Source: Clostridia bacterium (lineage in GTDB: Bacteria; Bacillota; Clostridia; Lachnospirales; Cellulosilyticaceae). From it: a DNA stretch of 64,000 nucleotides. Positions within the stretch are counted from its first letter, which is position 1. Every line of letters begins with the position of its first letter. The stretch lies in the NCBI GenBank assembly GCA_029239755.1, contig JARBUI010000019.1:1-64000 (forward strand), in the 5' to 3' direction. Shown here one piece after another: positions 7,860 through 16,853 of the stretch. The translations under genes were made by a program, and so were the position numbers. The notes under the pieces were generated by a model that made no database searches, had not been told where the DNA came from, and saw nothing but the letters and a program-made list of their open reading frames with translations.

Positions 7860-8887
7860 AAGATAACACCTTGATTTCCGCTTACGATTTCACCAATAAC
7901 TTTGGCTTTTTCTCCCATGCTGTTAAGTGCAGATATAACCTTATCACTATCAGCTGCATCTACTACCATCATCATGCCAATACCCATATTAAAAGTATTG
8001 TAGAGTTCACTTACACCTAAGTTAGAAGTCCTTTCTAAAAAGCTGTAAACAGCTGGTTTTTCAATAACTTTAAGGTTGATTTTAGCATCTACATCTGCTG
8101 GCAGCATACGAGGAACGTTTTCAATAAATCCGCCTCCTGTAATATGAGCAATACCTTTAATTTTAGCTGCTTCTTTAGCTGCCTTAACTGCCTTCACATA
8201 AAGCTTAGTAGGCTTAAGCAGTGCTTCTCCATAAGTTTCGCCAAGTTCTTCACTATACGCGCTAAGATCAACCCCTGCTACTTCTACTAATTTTCTAACA
8301 AGTGAATAGCCATTGCTATGTACACCTGATGAAGGAAGACCAATGATGACATCACCAGCTTTAATAGAAGAACCGTCGATCATCTCTGCCCTGTCTACAA
8401 TCCCTACTGCAAAACCAGCCACATCATATTCACCATCTGGATAAAATCCTGGCATTTCTGCTGTCTCTCCCCCTACTAATGCACACATGCTTTCTTTACA
8501 TCCATCTGCAATCCCTTTAACAATGCTTGCAATATGCTCTGGTGCAATCTTGCCTGTTGCAATGTAGTCAAGGAAAAACAGCGGCTCTGCGCCTCCGCAG
8601 ATAATGTCATTCACGCACATAGCTACCGCATCAATGCCAATCGTATCATGCTTATTAAGGTCAAAAGCGAGTTTTAGCTTTGTCCCAACTCCGTCTGTAC
8701 CTGATACAAGAACTGGTTCTTTCATACCTGCAAATGCACCTAGAGAAAAGGCTCCTCCAAAGCTACCAATATCTGTAAGGACACCCTTTGTAAAAGTTGA
8801 TTTAACATGCTCTTTCATTTGCGCTACTGCTTCATAGCCGCGGTGTACATCCACACCAGCATCTTTATATGTTATTTTATTAGACAT
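7847..8887 (-). CDS. purM: Phosphoribosylformylglycinamidine cyclo-ligase (AIR synthetase)
   Basis: 346 residues. It closes the imidazole ring of FGAM to give AIR, using ATP. Signature segments are [15 protein letters not shown] (about 5-19), [25 protein letters not shown] and [15 protein letters not shown]. It belongs to the PurM/PurL fold superfamily. GGAGG precedes the ATG. It is separated from purF by 142 bases holding a terminator, so it may depend on read-through or on a promoter of its own. Confidence 0.98.
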   Translation of the reverse strand: MSNKITYKDAGVDVHRGYEAVAQMKEHVKSTFTKGVLTDIGSFGGAFSLGAFAGMKEPVLVSGTDGVGTKLKLAFDLNKHDTIGIDAVAMCVNDIICGGAEPLFFLDYIATGKIAPEHIASIVKGIADGCKESMCALVGGETAEMPGFYPDGEYDVAGFAVGIVDRAEMIDGSSIKAGDVIIGLPSSGVHSNGYSLVRKLVEVAGVDLSAYSEELGETYGEALLKPTKLYVKAVKAAKEAAKIKGIAHITGGGFIENVPRMLPADVDAKINLKVIEKPAVYSFLERTSNLGVSELYNTFNMGIGMMMVVDAADSDKVISALNSMGEKAKVIGEIVSGNQGVILCED

Positions 8888-8976
8888 AATTTCCTCCTAT
8901 ATCATTCACAACTTAATATAATCCATCTTGAGTCTAACAAGAAGCGTGCAAAGAACGCACTCTCCTATTTCAAATT

Positions 8977-9002
8977 AAAAAAGGCAGGCTCGGAGGCCTG
9001 CC
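8977..9002 (-). terminator. Terminator-like hairpin between purF and purM
   Basis: A perfect GGCAGGC/GCCTGCC stem with a six-base loop is followed by six T residues on the minus strand, 28 bases after the purF stop. It would reduce transcription of purMNDKE relative to purLCF. A weak promoter may lie after it (TTCTTG and TATATT, 17 apart), but I cannot confirm it. Confidence 0.75.
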
Positions 9003-9029
9003 GCTACGAGTTATATATAACTAGTTGTT

Positions 9030-10430
9030 TTAATTATTATCTGTTGGCTGACATTCAATAGGTACTTCCATTGGATATCTTCCGTTAAAGCAGGCTTTGC
9101 AAAATTGACTCTTATGTCCACATGCTTCTCTAAGTTCTTCTTCTCCAAGATAGGTTAATGAGTCAGCTCCTAAATAGTTACTGATTTCATCTACTGTCAT
9201 ATTAGCCCCAATAAGATATTCTCTGTAAGGCGTATCAATACCGAAATAGCAAGGATACTGTACAGGAGGCGAAGTGATGCATACATGCACTTCTTTTGCC
9301 CCTGCTTTTCTGACCTGCTCGACAATACGCTTACATGTAGTTCCTCTTACTATAGAGTCATCAATCATAATAACACGTTTGCCCTCTAAATTATGTTTAA
9401 GAGGAGAAAGCTTAATTTTAACTGCATTTTCTCTCATTTCCTGTGTAGGCTGTATAAACGTACGTCCAATGTATCTGTTTTTAACAAGTCCTTCACCATA
9501 AGGAATGCCTGATTCTTTAGCATAACCTATAGCAGAAGGGACCCCTGAATCTGGTACAGGCATAACCATATCAGCTTCAATTTTTCTTTGTTTTGCAAGG
9601 AGTCTTCCTGCATTTTGTCTGAACTCATACACACTGTCTCCGTCTAATACACTGTCTGGTCTTGCAAAGTAAATGAGTTCAAAAACACAAAGATGCTTTT
9701 GACACCAGTTTGAGGGCTCAACACTTCTCATGCCCTCTTTATCTATAATCACAATTTCCCCTGGTTCTACGTCTCTGATAAATTGTGCATCAAGGACATC
9801 AAGAGCGCAGCTTTCTGATGCAAACACATAGCCATCAGTAAGTTTGCCTATACAGAGCGGTCTAAGACCATGGGGGTCACGAATACCAATAAGGCTATTC
9901 CCTGTTGTAATGACAAGAGCATAAGCTCCCTTTAAAAGACTCATTGTATTCTTAATCCCTGACTCAATTCCTCTTTTACTGTGTCTCGCAACAAGGTTCA
10001 ATATCGATTCCGAATCGGTTGTAGTTTGAAAAATAACCCCGTCATCTTCGAGCATTTCTCTAATGCTGTCACTATTCACCAAATTGCCATTATGAGCAAG
10101 ACCAATGTCTCCTCTTTTGTATTTAGCTACAAGAGGCTGTGCATTTCTAACGTCTTTATCCCCTGCTGTTGAATATCTTACATGTCCAATAGCAATATTG
10201 CCTTTTAAATCTTCTAACGTATCTTCACTAAAAACATCAGAAACGAGTCCCATACCTTTATAGCTTTCTACAACACTATTATCGTTAACTGCAATACCTG
10301 CACATTCCTGTCCTCTATGCTGAAGCGCAAAAAGACCATAGTATGCAAGACTAGCTGCATCTTTTTCATTTCTATAGATACCTATAACGCCGCATTCTTC
10401 ATGTAAAGAATCATCTTGTAAAAATTTCAT
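9030..10430 (-). CDS. purF: Amidophosphoribosyltransferase
   Basis: 466 residues. It catalyses the first committed step, PRPP plus glutamine to phosphoribosylamine. MKFLQDDSLHEE before CGVIGIY looks like the propeptide removed to expose the N-terminal catalytic Cys (residue 13), as in the Bacillus-type enzyme. FALQHRGQECAGI is the Ntn glutaminase motif; the C-terminal half has the PRPP loop VIMIDDSIVRGTT. Cysteines in CVFEL, YPCYF and CGHKSQFCKACFNG fit the four ligands of the oxygen-sensitive 4Fe-4S cluster. It follows purC by 11 bases. Confidence 0.98.
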   Translation of the reverse strand: MKFLQDDSLHEECGVIGIYRNEKDAASLAYYGLFALQHRGQECAGIAVNDNSVVESYKGMGLVSDVFSEDTLEDLKGNIAIGHVRYSTAGDKDVRNAQPLVAKYKRGDIGLAHNGNLVNSDSIREMLEDDGVIFQTTTDSESILNLVARHSKRGIESGIKNTMSLLKGAYALVITTGNSLIGIRDPHGLRPLCIGKLTDGYVFASESCALDVLDAQFIRDVEPGEIVIIDKEGMRSVEPSNWCQKHLCVFELIYFARPDSVLDGDSVYEFRQNAGRLLAKQRKIEADMVMPVPDSGVPSAIGYAKESGIPYGEGLVKNRYIGRTFIQPTQEMRENAVKIKLSPLKHNLEGKRVIMIDDSIVRGTTCKRIVEQVRKAGAKEVHVCITSPPVQYPCYFGIDTPYREYLIGANMTVDEISNYLGADSLTYLGEEELREACGHKSQFCKACFNGRYPMEVPIECQPTDNN

Positions 10431-10441
10431 AAGGTTATCTC

Positions 10442-11146
10442 CTATTTTGTAACTCGATTTAACATCTCTTGATAAACTTCTTCTACCCCGCCAAGATCTC
10501 TTCTAAAACGGTCTTTATCTAATTTTTTATTTGTTTTGGCATCCCAGAATCTGCATGTGTCTGGAGAAATCTCATCAGCTAAAATAATTTTACCGTCTAC
10601 TCTGCCAAGCTCTATTTTAAAATCAATAAGTTTAACGCCAAGTTTAGCAAAATGCTCTACTAAAAGTGAATTTATTTTGAAAGTCATTTCACTCATCACT
10701 CTAAGCTCTTCTTCTGTTGCAATGTCCAAAGCTAAAATATGATAATCATTAATCATAGGATCTCCAAGCGCATCATCTTTAAGGCAGAATTCTAACGTTG
10801 GATTTTTAAGAACTGTTCCTTCTTCTACCCCAAATCTTTTAGAAAACGATCCAGCTGCTACATTACGTACAATAACCTCAAGAGGCACTATCTTGACTGC
10901 TTTAACAACAGTTTCTCTCTCATTAAGTTCTTCAACAAAATGTGTTTCAATACCATGCTTGGCAAGCATTTGACACATAATATTGCTCATACGATTATTA
11001 ACAACACCTTTTCCCTCAATAGTTCCTCTTTTTTCTCCGTTAAAAGCTGTTGCATCATCTTTGTAACTTACAATAAAAAATCTCTCATCATCGGTTTTAT
11101 AAACTCTTTTTGCTTTTCCTTCATATAATAATTCTCTTTTTTCCAC
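10442..11146 (-). CDS. purC: Phosphoribosylaminoimidazole-succinocarboxamide synthase
   Basis: 234 residues with a GTG start chosen because GGAGGG lies seven bases upstream; an earlier GTG overlaps that site. It joins CAIR to aspartate with ATP to give [22 protein letters not shown] (about 4-19) is the N-terminal signature; [13 protein letters not shown] and [14 protein letters not shown] are the other typical blocks. It lies between purL and purF. No purB or purH is found in this cluster, so the last steps must be encoded elsewhere. Confidence 0.97.
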   Translation of the reverse strand: MEKRELLYEGKAKRVYKTDDERFFIVSYKDDATAFNGEKRGTIEGKGVVNNRMSNIMCQMLAKHGIETHFVEELNERETVVKAVKIVPLEVIVRNVAAGSFSKRFGVEEGTVLKNPTLEFCLKDDALGDPMINDYHILALDIATEEELRVMSEMTFKINSLLVEHFAKLGVKLIDFKIELGRVDGKIILADEISPDTCRFWDAKTNKKLDKDRFRRDLGGVEEVYQEMLNRVTK

Positions 11147-11181
11147 GGTTCGTCCCTCCACAACATCTACTAGTTATTTTT

Positions 11182-14100
11182 TTATTTGAAGTATCCTACA
11201 CCTGATACAAAAATTTGCTGATCTTTGAGACCTGGAATGTTTTTGTGTACAAACTCACCAATACGTTCGCTGTGTCCCATCTTACCGATGATTCTGCCAT
11301 CTTCTGATAAGATTCCTTCTATATTATGCATACTGCCATTAACATTTACATTGCCGCAGCTAGCTGCAAAGCCATTCTCATCTACATATTGGCTGAATAC
11401 CTGACCTTTTTCAATCAGTCTATTAAGCACTTCATCCGGTGCTACAAAGCGTCCTTCACCGTGAGATAATGGAATCTCATATATTTCTCCTAAGTTTACA
11501 CCATTTAGCCACGGAGACTGTACACTTGTAATCTTTGTTTTTGCCATAAGGGAAATATGTTTGCCGATGGTATTATAGGTAAGTGTTGGACAATCCTTAT
11601 CCATATCTCTTATTTCCCCATAAGGCAGAAGTCCTAATTTAACAAGCACCTGGAATCCATTACAAATCCCTAACATAAGTCCATCCTTGTGATATAAATG
11701 CTCGTGAACAGCCTCTTTTAACATTTCGCTTCTAAAAGCTGAGGCGATAAATTTACCGCTGCCGTCCGGCTCGTCACCTGCTGAAAATCCTCCTGGAAAG
11801 GCTATAATTTGTGAAGTTTTAATAGCATCTTTAAGTCTTTCCATAGATTCTTCTATGTCACTATTTGTTCTATTTACAAATAAGACTTCTTTAACTGTCG
11901 CTCCTGCTTTTTCAAAAGCACGCCTTGTATCATATTCACAGTTGGTCCCAGGAAATACAGGAATCATAACTTGTGGTTTTGCAACTTTATTTTTGGCTAC
12001 ATAAACTTTTCTCTCAGCTCTAAAGGTAGCATCCTTCGCTTCTGTTTCACTGTCTACTTTTTGTGTAAAGACCTTTGCTACTGGGCTGAGCATGGCCTCT
12101 ATAGCTTCTTTAAGTGAATAAGTCACTTCGTTAATTTTGATAACATCTTCTTTAGTCGTAGAACCTATTAAAGTAAAGATTGTCTCATCTAAGCTTTGCA
12201 TTACTTCTTCACTTACTTCTAATATTAAGTCCCCATAGCTTGCCATGAAAGGTGCTATATGAGATGGAAGATGGGCACTTACCCCAATCTCATTACCTAT
12301 TGACATCTGAGTAATCGCCGCGATGGCGCCTCCCTTACCAACAGCATAGGCACTCTTTACTTTACCTTCTTTAACCAAACCATACACAGCACCATATGCC
12401 TCGTGCATCTTTTCAAAATCCGGCATAAACTGATTGTCTTTTGGAATGCTTATATAAACAAGACGATTCCCTGCTTCCTTAAGGCTGCCGCTTATACAGG
12501 TACTGGCATCTCCAAGGTTACATGTAAATGATATAAGTGTTGGAGGCACGCTGATATTTTCAAAAGTACCTGACATACTGTCTTTACCGCCGATTGCTCC
12601 TATTCCTAACTCTTTTTGGGCTTTAAGGGCACCTAAAAGTGCTGCAACTGGCTTGCCCCATTTTATTTCATCTTCTCCAAGTCTTTCGAAGTATTCTTGG
12701 AAAGAGAGGTAAGTCTTTGTATAGTCTGCTCCGAGTGCCGCAATCTTAGCAATACTTTCTACCACTGCGTAAAGCGCACCGTGGAAAGGTGATTTCTCTG
12801 AAAGATACGGATCAAATCCATGAGTCATATAAGTTGCGGCAGTTGTCTCGCCGTCTATAGCTGGGACTTTAGCTACCATCCCTACTTCTTTTGTTAACTG
12901 ATTCTTGCCTCCATAAGGCATAAGCACAGACCCCGCTCCAATAGAACCGTCAAACTGCATCCCTAGTCCCTTCTGAAGACCTACATTAAGATCTTTGAGT
13001 GTATTTAAAATCATATCTTTTGATAAAATGCCCGTTTCAATATTGATAATAGGAGCGGTAACTTTTGCACCTCTTTGCTGCGTTACACCGGCACTGTCTA
13101 AGAATGTTCTGTTTATATTAACAACTTCCTTGCCTCTCCATGTCATCACAAGGTGTTTTTCTTCTGTGACTTCTGCAACACATACTGCATTTAAATTTTC
13201 CTCGTTACAAAGCTGTATCATTTTGTCAAGATCAGCTTTTTCTATTGCAATAGCCATTCTTTCTTGGGATTCTGAGATAGCAAGTTCAGTCGCGTCAAGT
13301 CCCATATATTTAACAGGTACTTTATCAAGATCTATCCTAAGTCCTTCTGCAATTTCACCAATAGCTACGCAAACGCCGCCAGCTCCAAAATCATTACATC
13401 GTTTGATGCGTTTTGAAAACTCGGGGTTTCTAAAAAGTCTCTGAAGCTTTCTTTCTTCTACTGGATTACCTTTTTGTACTTCTGATCCACATTCTTTAAG
13501 GGAGTCTTCTGTATGTTCTTTGGAAGAACCGGTTGCGCCTCCACAGCCATCTCGGCCTGTTGCGCCTCCTATTAACAGAATAACATCTCCTGTTTCTGGC
13601 TCTTCACGTTTCACATGACTTTTCTTAACAGCTCCAACTACAGCTCCAACTTCCAAACGTTTTGCTTTATAGCCCGCGTGGTAGTACTCTTTAACTTCAC
13701 CTGTTGCAAGCCCAATCTGATTACCATATGAGCTATAACCTCTGGCTGCCGTTTTTGTGATAACCCTTTGTGGGAGTTTTCCTGATATTGTATTTTCTAT
13801 CGCTTCATTTGGATCTGCAGCCCCTGTCACACGCATTGCTTGATAAACATAAGCTCTTCCTGAAAGCGGATCTCTAATGGCTCCTCCAAGACAAGTTGCT
13901 GCTCCTCCGAAAGGTTCTATTTCTGTAGGGTGATTATGGGTTTCATTTTTAAAGAGTATAAGATATTCTTCATCTTTCCCATCTACTTTAATCGTATCCT
14001 CTATTGTGCACGCATTAATTTCTGCTGATTCAACAAGCTCTTTAAGCTTCCCATTCTTTTTCAGATATTTTACAATAACCGTTGCCATATCCATAAGGGT

Positions 14101-14907
14101 AACTTTTTTAGACTTGTTTGTGTAGAGTTCTTCTCTCATACCGTAATATTCTTTAAGTGCTTCTTTAATTGGGGCTGCAAACTCACCCTCTTCTATTTCA
14201 ATATTTGTCAGTTCTGTCATAAAAGTTGTATGTCTGCAGTGATCTGACCAATAGGTATCTACTACTTTAAGTTCTGTATAACTTGGATCTCTTTTTTCTC
14301 CTCTAAAATATCCCTGAAAATACACAAGATCCTCTAAACTCATAGCAAGTCCTTCTGATTTTCTGAAACTTTCTAGCGCTTCTTTTGAAAAATGAGTAAA
14401 GCCTTCTAAGATCTTTACGTCATTTGGAACGGGATAGCTCATATCCAAAGAATTTACTTTATCTAAAGATACTTCTTCTGCCTCTATAGGATTAATAACA
14501 CTCTTTTTTATTTTTATCTTGTCTTCTTCTGTAAGGTTACCACTAATGATATAAACTTTTGCTGTCTTAACAATAGGACTGAGCTGACTGTCTATGCTGC
14601 GAATACATTGGACACATGAATCTGCTCTTTGATCATACTGTCCTCTTAAGAAACTGACTGCAAAAGCATATTCTCCTGTCTCAGCTAAATCTTCTTCATA
14701 AACTATATCTGACTGCGGCTCAGAAAAAATAGTATTTAAGGCTTTTGTATAAGCTTCCTTCGTAACGTGCTCTATATCATATCTATTTAACAGACGTATA
14801 TCGGTAACTGAATCAATATGCAAAAACTCCTTTAATTCCTTCTTCATACGTCTTACTTCTACATCAAAACCTTTTCTCTTTTCTACATATACTCTGAAAA
14901 CACTCAT
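11182..14907 (-). CDS. purL: Phosphoribosylformylglycinamidine synthase, single-chain type
   Basis: 1241 residues, so this is the large PurL in which synthetase and glutaminase are fused, rather than the three-protein PurSQL complex of Bacillus. It converts FGAR and glutamine to FGAM with ATP. The N-terminal PurS-like part (1-~200) is followed by the first PurM-like half with NHPTEIEPFGGAAT and GGATGRDGCGGATGSS, then the second half with GGKDSMSGTF. The last about 260 residues are a class I glutaminase: PGTNCEYDTRRAF, FPGGFSAGDEPDG, LGICNGFQ (catalytic Cys) and SHGEGRF (His). GGGG precedes the ATG. It is the first gene of the operon, downstream of PurR-like boxes. Confidence 0.97.
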   Translation of the reverse strand: MSVFRVYVEKRKGFDVEVRRMKKELKEFLHIDSVTDIRLLNRYDIEHVTKEAYTKALNTIFSEPQSDIVYEEDLAETGEYAFAVSFLRGQYDQRADSCVQCIRSIDSQLSPIVKTAKVYIISGNLTEEDKIKIKKSVINPIEAEEVSLDKVNSLDMSYPVPNDVKILEGFTHFSKEALESFRKSEGLAMSLEDLVYFQGYFRGEKRDPSYTELKVVDTYWSDHCRHTTFMTELTNIEIEEGEFAAPIKEALKEYYGMREELYTNKSKKVTLMDMATVIVKYLKKNGKLKELVESAEINACTIEDTIKVDGKDEEYLILFKNETHNHPTEIEPFGGAATCLGGAIRDPLSGRAYVYQAMRVTGAADPNEAIENTISGKLPQRVITKTAARGYSSYGNQIGLATGEVKEYYHAGYKAKRLEVGAVVGAVKKSHVKREEPETGDVILLIGGATGRDGCGGATGSSKEHTEDSLKECGSEVQKGNPVEERKLQRLFRNPEFSKRIKRCNDFGAGGVCVAIGEIAEGLRIDLDKVPVKYMGLDATELAISESQERMAIAIEKADLDKMIQLCNEENLNAVCVAEVTEEKHLVMTWRGKEVVNINRTFLDSAGVTQQRGAKVTAPIINIETGILSKDMILNTLKDLNVGLQKGLGMQFDGSIGAGSVLMPYGGKNQLTKEVGMVAKVPAIDGETTAATYMTHGFDPYLSEKSPFHGALYAVVESIAKIAALGADYTKTYLSFQEYFERLGEDEIKWGKPVAALLGALKAQKELGIGAIGGKDSMSGTFENISVPPTLISFTCNLGDASTCISGSLKEAGNRLVYISIPKDNQFMPDFEKMHEAYGAVYGLVKEGKVKSAYAVGKGGAIAAITQMSIGNEIGVSAHLPSHIAPFMASYGDLILEVSEEVMQSLDETIFTLIGSTTKEDVIKINEVTYSLKEAIEAMLSPVAKVFTQKVDSETEAKDATFRAERKVYVAKNKVAKPQVMIPVFPGTNCEYDTRRAFEKAGATVKEVLFVNRTNSDIEESMERLKDAIKTSQIIAFPGGFSAGDEPDGSGKFIASAFRSEMLKEAVHEHLYHKDGLMLGICNGFQVLVKLGLLPYGEIRDMDKDCPTLTYNTIGKHISLMAKTKITSVQSPWLNGVNLGEIYEIPLSHGEGRFVAPDEVLNRLIEKGQVFSQYVDENGFAASCGNVNVNGSMHNIEGILSEDGRIIGKMGHSERIGEFVHKNIPGLKDQQIFVSGVGYFK

Positions 14908-14951
14908 CGTGGTTCCCCTTTCGTAAGTATTAACCTTTTATAACTATTTAA

Positions 14952-15028
14952 AGCGTAACATAGATTAAACCTTGAGTCAACGGTTTTATCGAACATTAAA
15001 TAGTGTATCATGATTATAGTTCGATAAA
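14952..15028 (-). promoter_or_regulatory. purL promoter with a PurR-box pair
   Basis: On the minus strand TTGACT (14975-14980) and TACGCT (14952-14957) are 17 bases apart. Four bases upstream of the -35 lie two inverted copies of a PurBox-like sequence, TTTATCGAACATT (14985-14997) and its mate TTTATCGAACTAT (minus strand, 15016-15028), with about 17 bases between them. This matches the arrangement of Bacillus PurR sites (consensus AWWWCCGAACWWT, central CGAA). PurR would repress when PRPP is low. The regulator itself is not in the window. Confidence 0.6.
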
Positions 15029-15107
15029 TTCAAGTTGTCTATCTATACTTTGCCAGTTTAGTAGCTATTTTTATATATTTTCCCATTTCCAGCCAATTTA
15101 TCCTTGC

Positions 15108-15163
15108 TTTTACCGAACGTTTTAATTTTCTAATCAATTCTATCAACTTATTGTTCGGATAAT
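15108..15163. promoter_or_regulatory. Second inverted pair of PurR-box-like sites
   Basis: TTTTACCGAACGTT on the plus strand and ATTATCCGAACAAT on the minus strand, 28 bases apart. These match the CCGAAC core better than the promoter-proximal pair but lie about 200 bases upstream of purL, next to the sigF terminator. They could load additional PurR dimers; function is inferred. Confidence 0.45.
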
Positions 15164-15165
15164 AG

Positions 15166-15192
15166 AAAAAGGACTAGCATAAAAGCTAGCCC
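15166..15192 (-). terminator. Terminator of the spoIIA operon
   Basis: GGGCTAGC pairs with GCTAGTCC with one mismatch, followed by five T residues on the minus strand. The stem begins over the sigF stop codon. Confidence 0.65.
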
Positions 15193-15911
15193 TTACTGGT
15201 TAACATATTTCTCATTTTTTTAAGTATCCTTTTTTCTATTCTGGATACTTGTACTTGGGATATATCAAGAAGCGATGCTATTTCTGTCTGTGTACGATCT
15301 TCAAAATACCTTAACATAATAATTTGTTTTTCTAAAGGCAATAAATATTTAATAACTTCTCCAATAACAATCTTATCAACTAAATCACTCTGCTCTGTTG
15401 GGGATTGATCAATTTTATCTGATAATGTAATAGGTTTGCCATCCCCTTGGTAAATAATAGCATTTAATGATTCAATCTCCGCATTTGATTCTAATGCTTC
15501 AACGACTTCTTCCACTCCCATATCAAGTCCTGCTGCTATTTCATTAATAGTTGGTTCTCTATTGAGATCTTTTATAAGTTCTTCTTTCAAAAGCCTTACT
15601 CTATAAGCTGTTTCTTTTAAGGAACGGCTGACTTTAATCATTCCATCATCTCTAAGGAATCTTTTAATCTCGCCAACAATCATTGGTACAGCATAGGTTG
15701 AAAATTTTACATTAAAGCTTAAGTCAAACTTTTCTATACTTTTAAGAAGACCTATACTTCCTATCTGAAATAAATCTTCCATATCATAACCACGATTACC
15801 AAATCTTCGCACTAAGCTCCAAACAAGACCCATGTTTTCTTGCACTAGGAGATTTCTAGCCTCATCATCTCCTTCTTGTGCCTTTTTAATAAGCTCTAGG
15901 GTATGATCCAT
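15186..15911 (-). CDS. sigF: Forespore-specific sigma factor F
   Basis: 241 residues of the sigma-70 SigB/F/G group. It directs the first forespore transcription programme and is held inactive by SpoIIAB. Region 2 shows EDLFQIGSIGLLKSIEKFD and FSTYAVPMIVGEIKRFLRDDG; region 4 has RTQTEIASLLDISQVQVSRIEKR, the -35-binding helix-turn-helix. There is no beta-propeller or extra domain. It is the third gene of spoIIAA-spoIIAB-sigF, an order conserved across spore formers, which separates it from the closely related SigG. Confidence 0.95.
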   Translation of the reverse strand: MDHTLELIKKAQEGDDEARNLLVQENMGLVWSLVRRFGNRGYDMEDLFQIGSIGLLKSIEKFDLSFNVKFSTYAVPMIVGEIKRFLRDDGMIKVSRSLKETAYRVRLLKEELIKDLNREPTINEIAAGLDMGVEEVVEALESNAEIESLNAIIYQGDGKPITLSDKIDQSPTEQSDLVDKIVIGEVIKYLLPLEKQIIMLRYFEDRTQTEIASLLDISQVQVSRIEKRILKKMRNMLTSKG

Positions 15912-15939
15912 TTTATCCCACCTTTCCCCAGACTATAAA

Positions 15940-16371
15940 TTACTCTACCCCAAGAGACTTTTTCATCTTTACAGTTGTCCCATTTTCCACCTCAGAAAAG
16001 ACTTGTACTTCATCCATCATAGACTGCATCACAGTAAAACCAAGTCCTGCTCTTTCCTCATCTATAGACGTGGTATAAAGCGCAGTCATAGCTTCTTCTA
16101 TATCTGATATTCCCTTTCCCTTATCAATAACTTCTATACTTACTAATTCATCTTCATAGGCACACTTTATACAGATTTGACCGTCTTCTCTATTTTCATA
16201 CCCATGTATAATACTATTTGTAACTGCCTCAGAAACAGCCATTTTAATATCATATAAATCTTCCATGGTAGGGTCAAGCTGCGATACAAAGGCTGCTACC
16301 GCTACCCGTGCAAATGATTCATTTGATGAATTACTTGAAAATTGTATTTGCATACTATTTTTCTTTGGCAT
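15940..16371 (-). CDS. spoIIAB: Anti-sigma F factor and serine kinase SpoIIAB
   Basis: 143 residues, GHKL ATPase fold. It binds and inhibits sigma F and phosphorylates SpoIIAA on serine. EAVTNSIIHGYENR is the N box (about 49-62), DKGKGISDIEEAM the G1 box and EERAGLGFTVMQSMMD the G2 lid region. The start at MPKKN has GGGGG upstream; a TTG one codon before is less likely. It lies between spoIIAA and sigF with gaps of 23 and 28 bases. Confidence 0.95.
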   Translation of the reverse strand: MPKKNSMQIQFSSNSSNESFARVAVAAFVSQLDPTMEDLYDIKMAVSEAVTNSIIHGYENREDGQICIKCAYEDELVSIEVIDKGKGISDIEEAMTALYTTSIDEERAGLGFTVMQSMMDEVQVFSEVENGTTVKMKKSLGVE

Positions 16372-16394
16372 CAATATGTCCCCCTAAGTTAATA

Positions 16395-16733
16395 CTACGC
16401 TAAAGCTTGGATTGCTTCTTCTTTACTTGTATAAGTTCTCATTAATTTATGGATTCCAGACATTGCTAGTATTCTTTCTGCTTCTGGTGATACATTAAAA
16501 AGCCCAACTTCTCCGCCACATATGGCGACACTTCTGTATCTGCCCATTAACATACCTATGCCAGAACTATCCATAAAATTTATGCTGGCAAAATCAAACA
16601 ATAGATTCTTAGCCCTTTTTTTCTGATACTCTCTATCTACAGTTTGTCTAATTTCAACACACGTGTGATGATCAAGTTCCCCTTCTAAAATAACCACTAG
16701 TGTTCTATTTACCATTATAAAATCGATTCTCAA
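16395..16733 (-). CDS. spoIIAA: Anti-sigma F factor antagonist SpoIIAA
   Basis: 112 residues, STAS domain. The unphosphorylated form displaces SpoIIAB from sigma F; SpoIIE and SpoIIAB set its phosphorylation. FMDSSGIGMLMGRY (53-66) holds the phosphorylated serine, most likely Ser57. The start is a TTG, supported by GGAGGAG six bases upstream, whereas the next ATG is 21 bases from that site. A TTG start may keep expression low. Confidence 0.94.
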   Translation of the reverse strand: MRIDFIMVNRTLVVILEGELDHHTCVEIRQTVDREYQKKRAKNLLFDFASINFMDSSGIGMLMGRYRSVAICGGEVGLFNVSPEAERILAMSGIHKLMRTYTSKEEAIQALA

Positions 16734-16771
16734 AATTTACTCCTCCTTCTTGCAAAATATTGCATATCACT

Positions 16772-16800
16772 AGAATATTATAGTTTCCATTAATTGTCAA
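16772..16800 (-). promoter_or_regulatory. Likely spoIIA operon promoter
   Basis: TTGACA and TATTCT lie 17 bases apart on the minus strand, 39 bases before the spoIIAA start. The exact -35 suggests a vegetative sigma. In Bacillus this operon uses sigma H, but I see no convincing sigma H site here. The gap upstream has no terminator, so read-through from the preceding gene is also possible. Confidence 0.45.
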
Positions 16801-16853
16801 TAATTTTCCAATTTTTACTATATGCAAAATTTTCAAGGAGTATGTATACTTAT

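Noticed and set aside
14908-15185. Purine riboswitch upstream of purL
   Set aside because: No three-way junction core motifs were seen; the CGAA boxes explain the conserved-looking sequence better.
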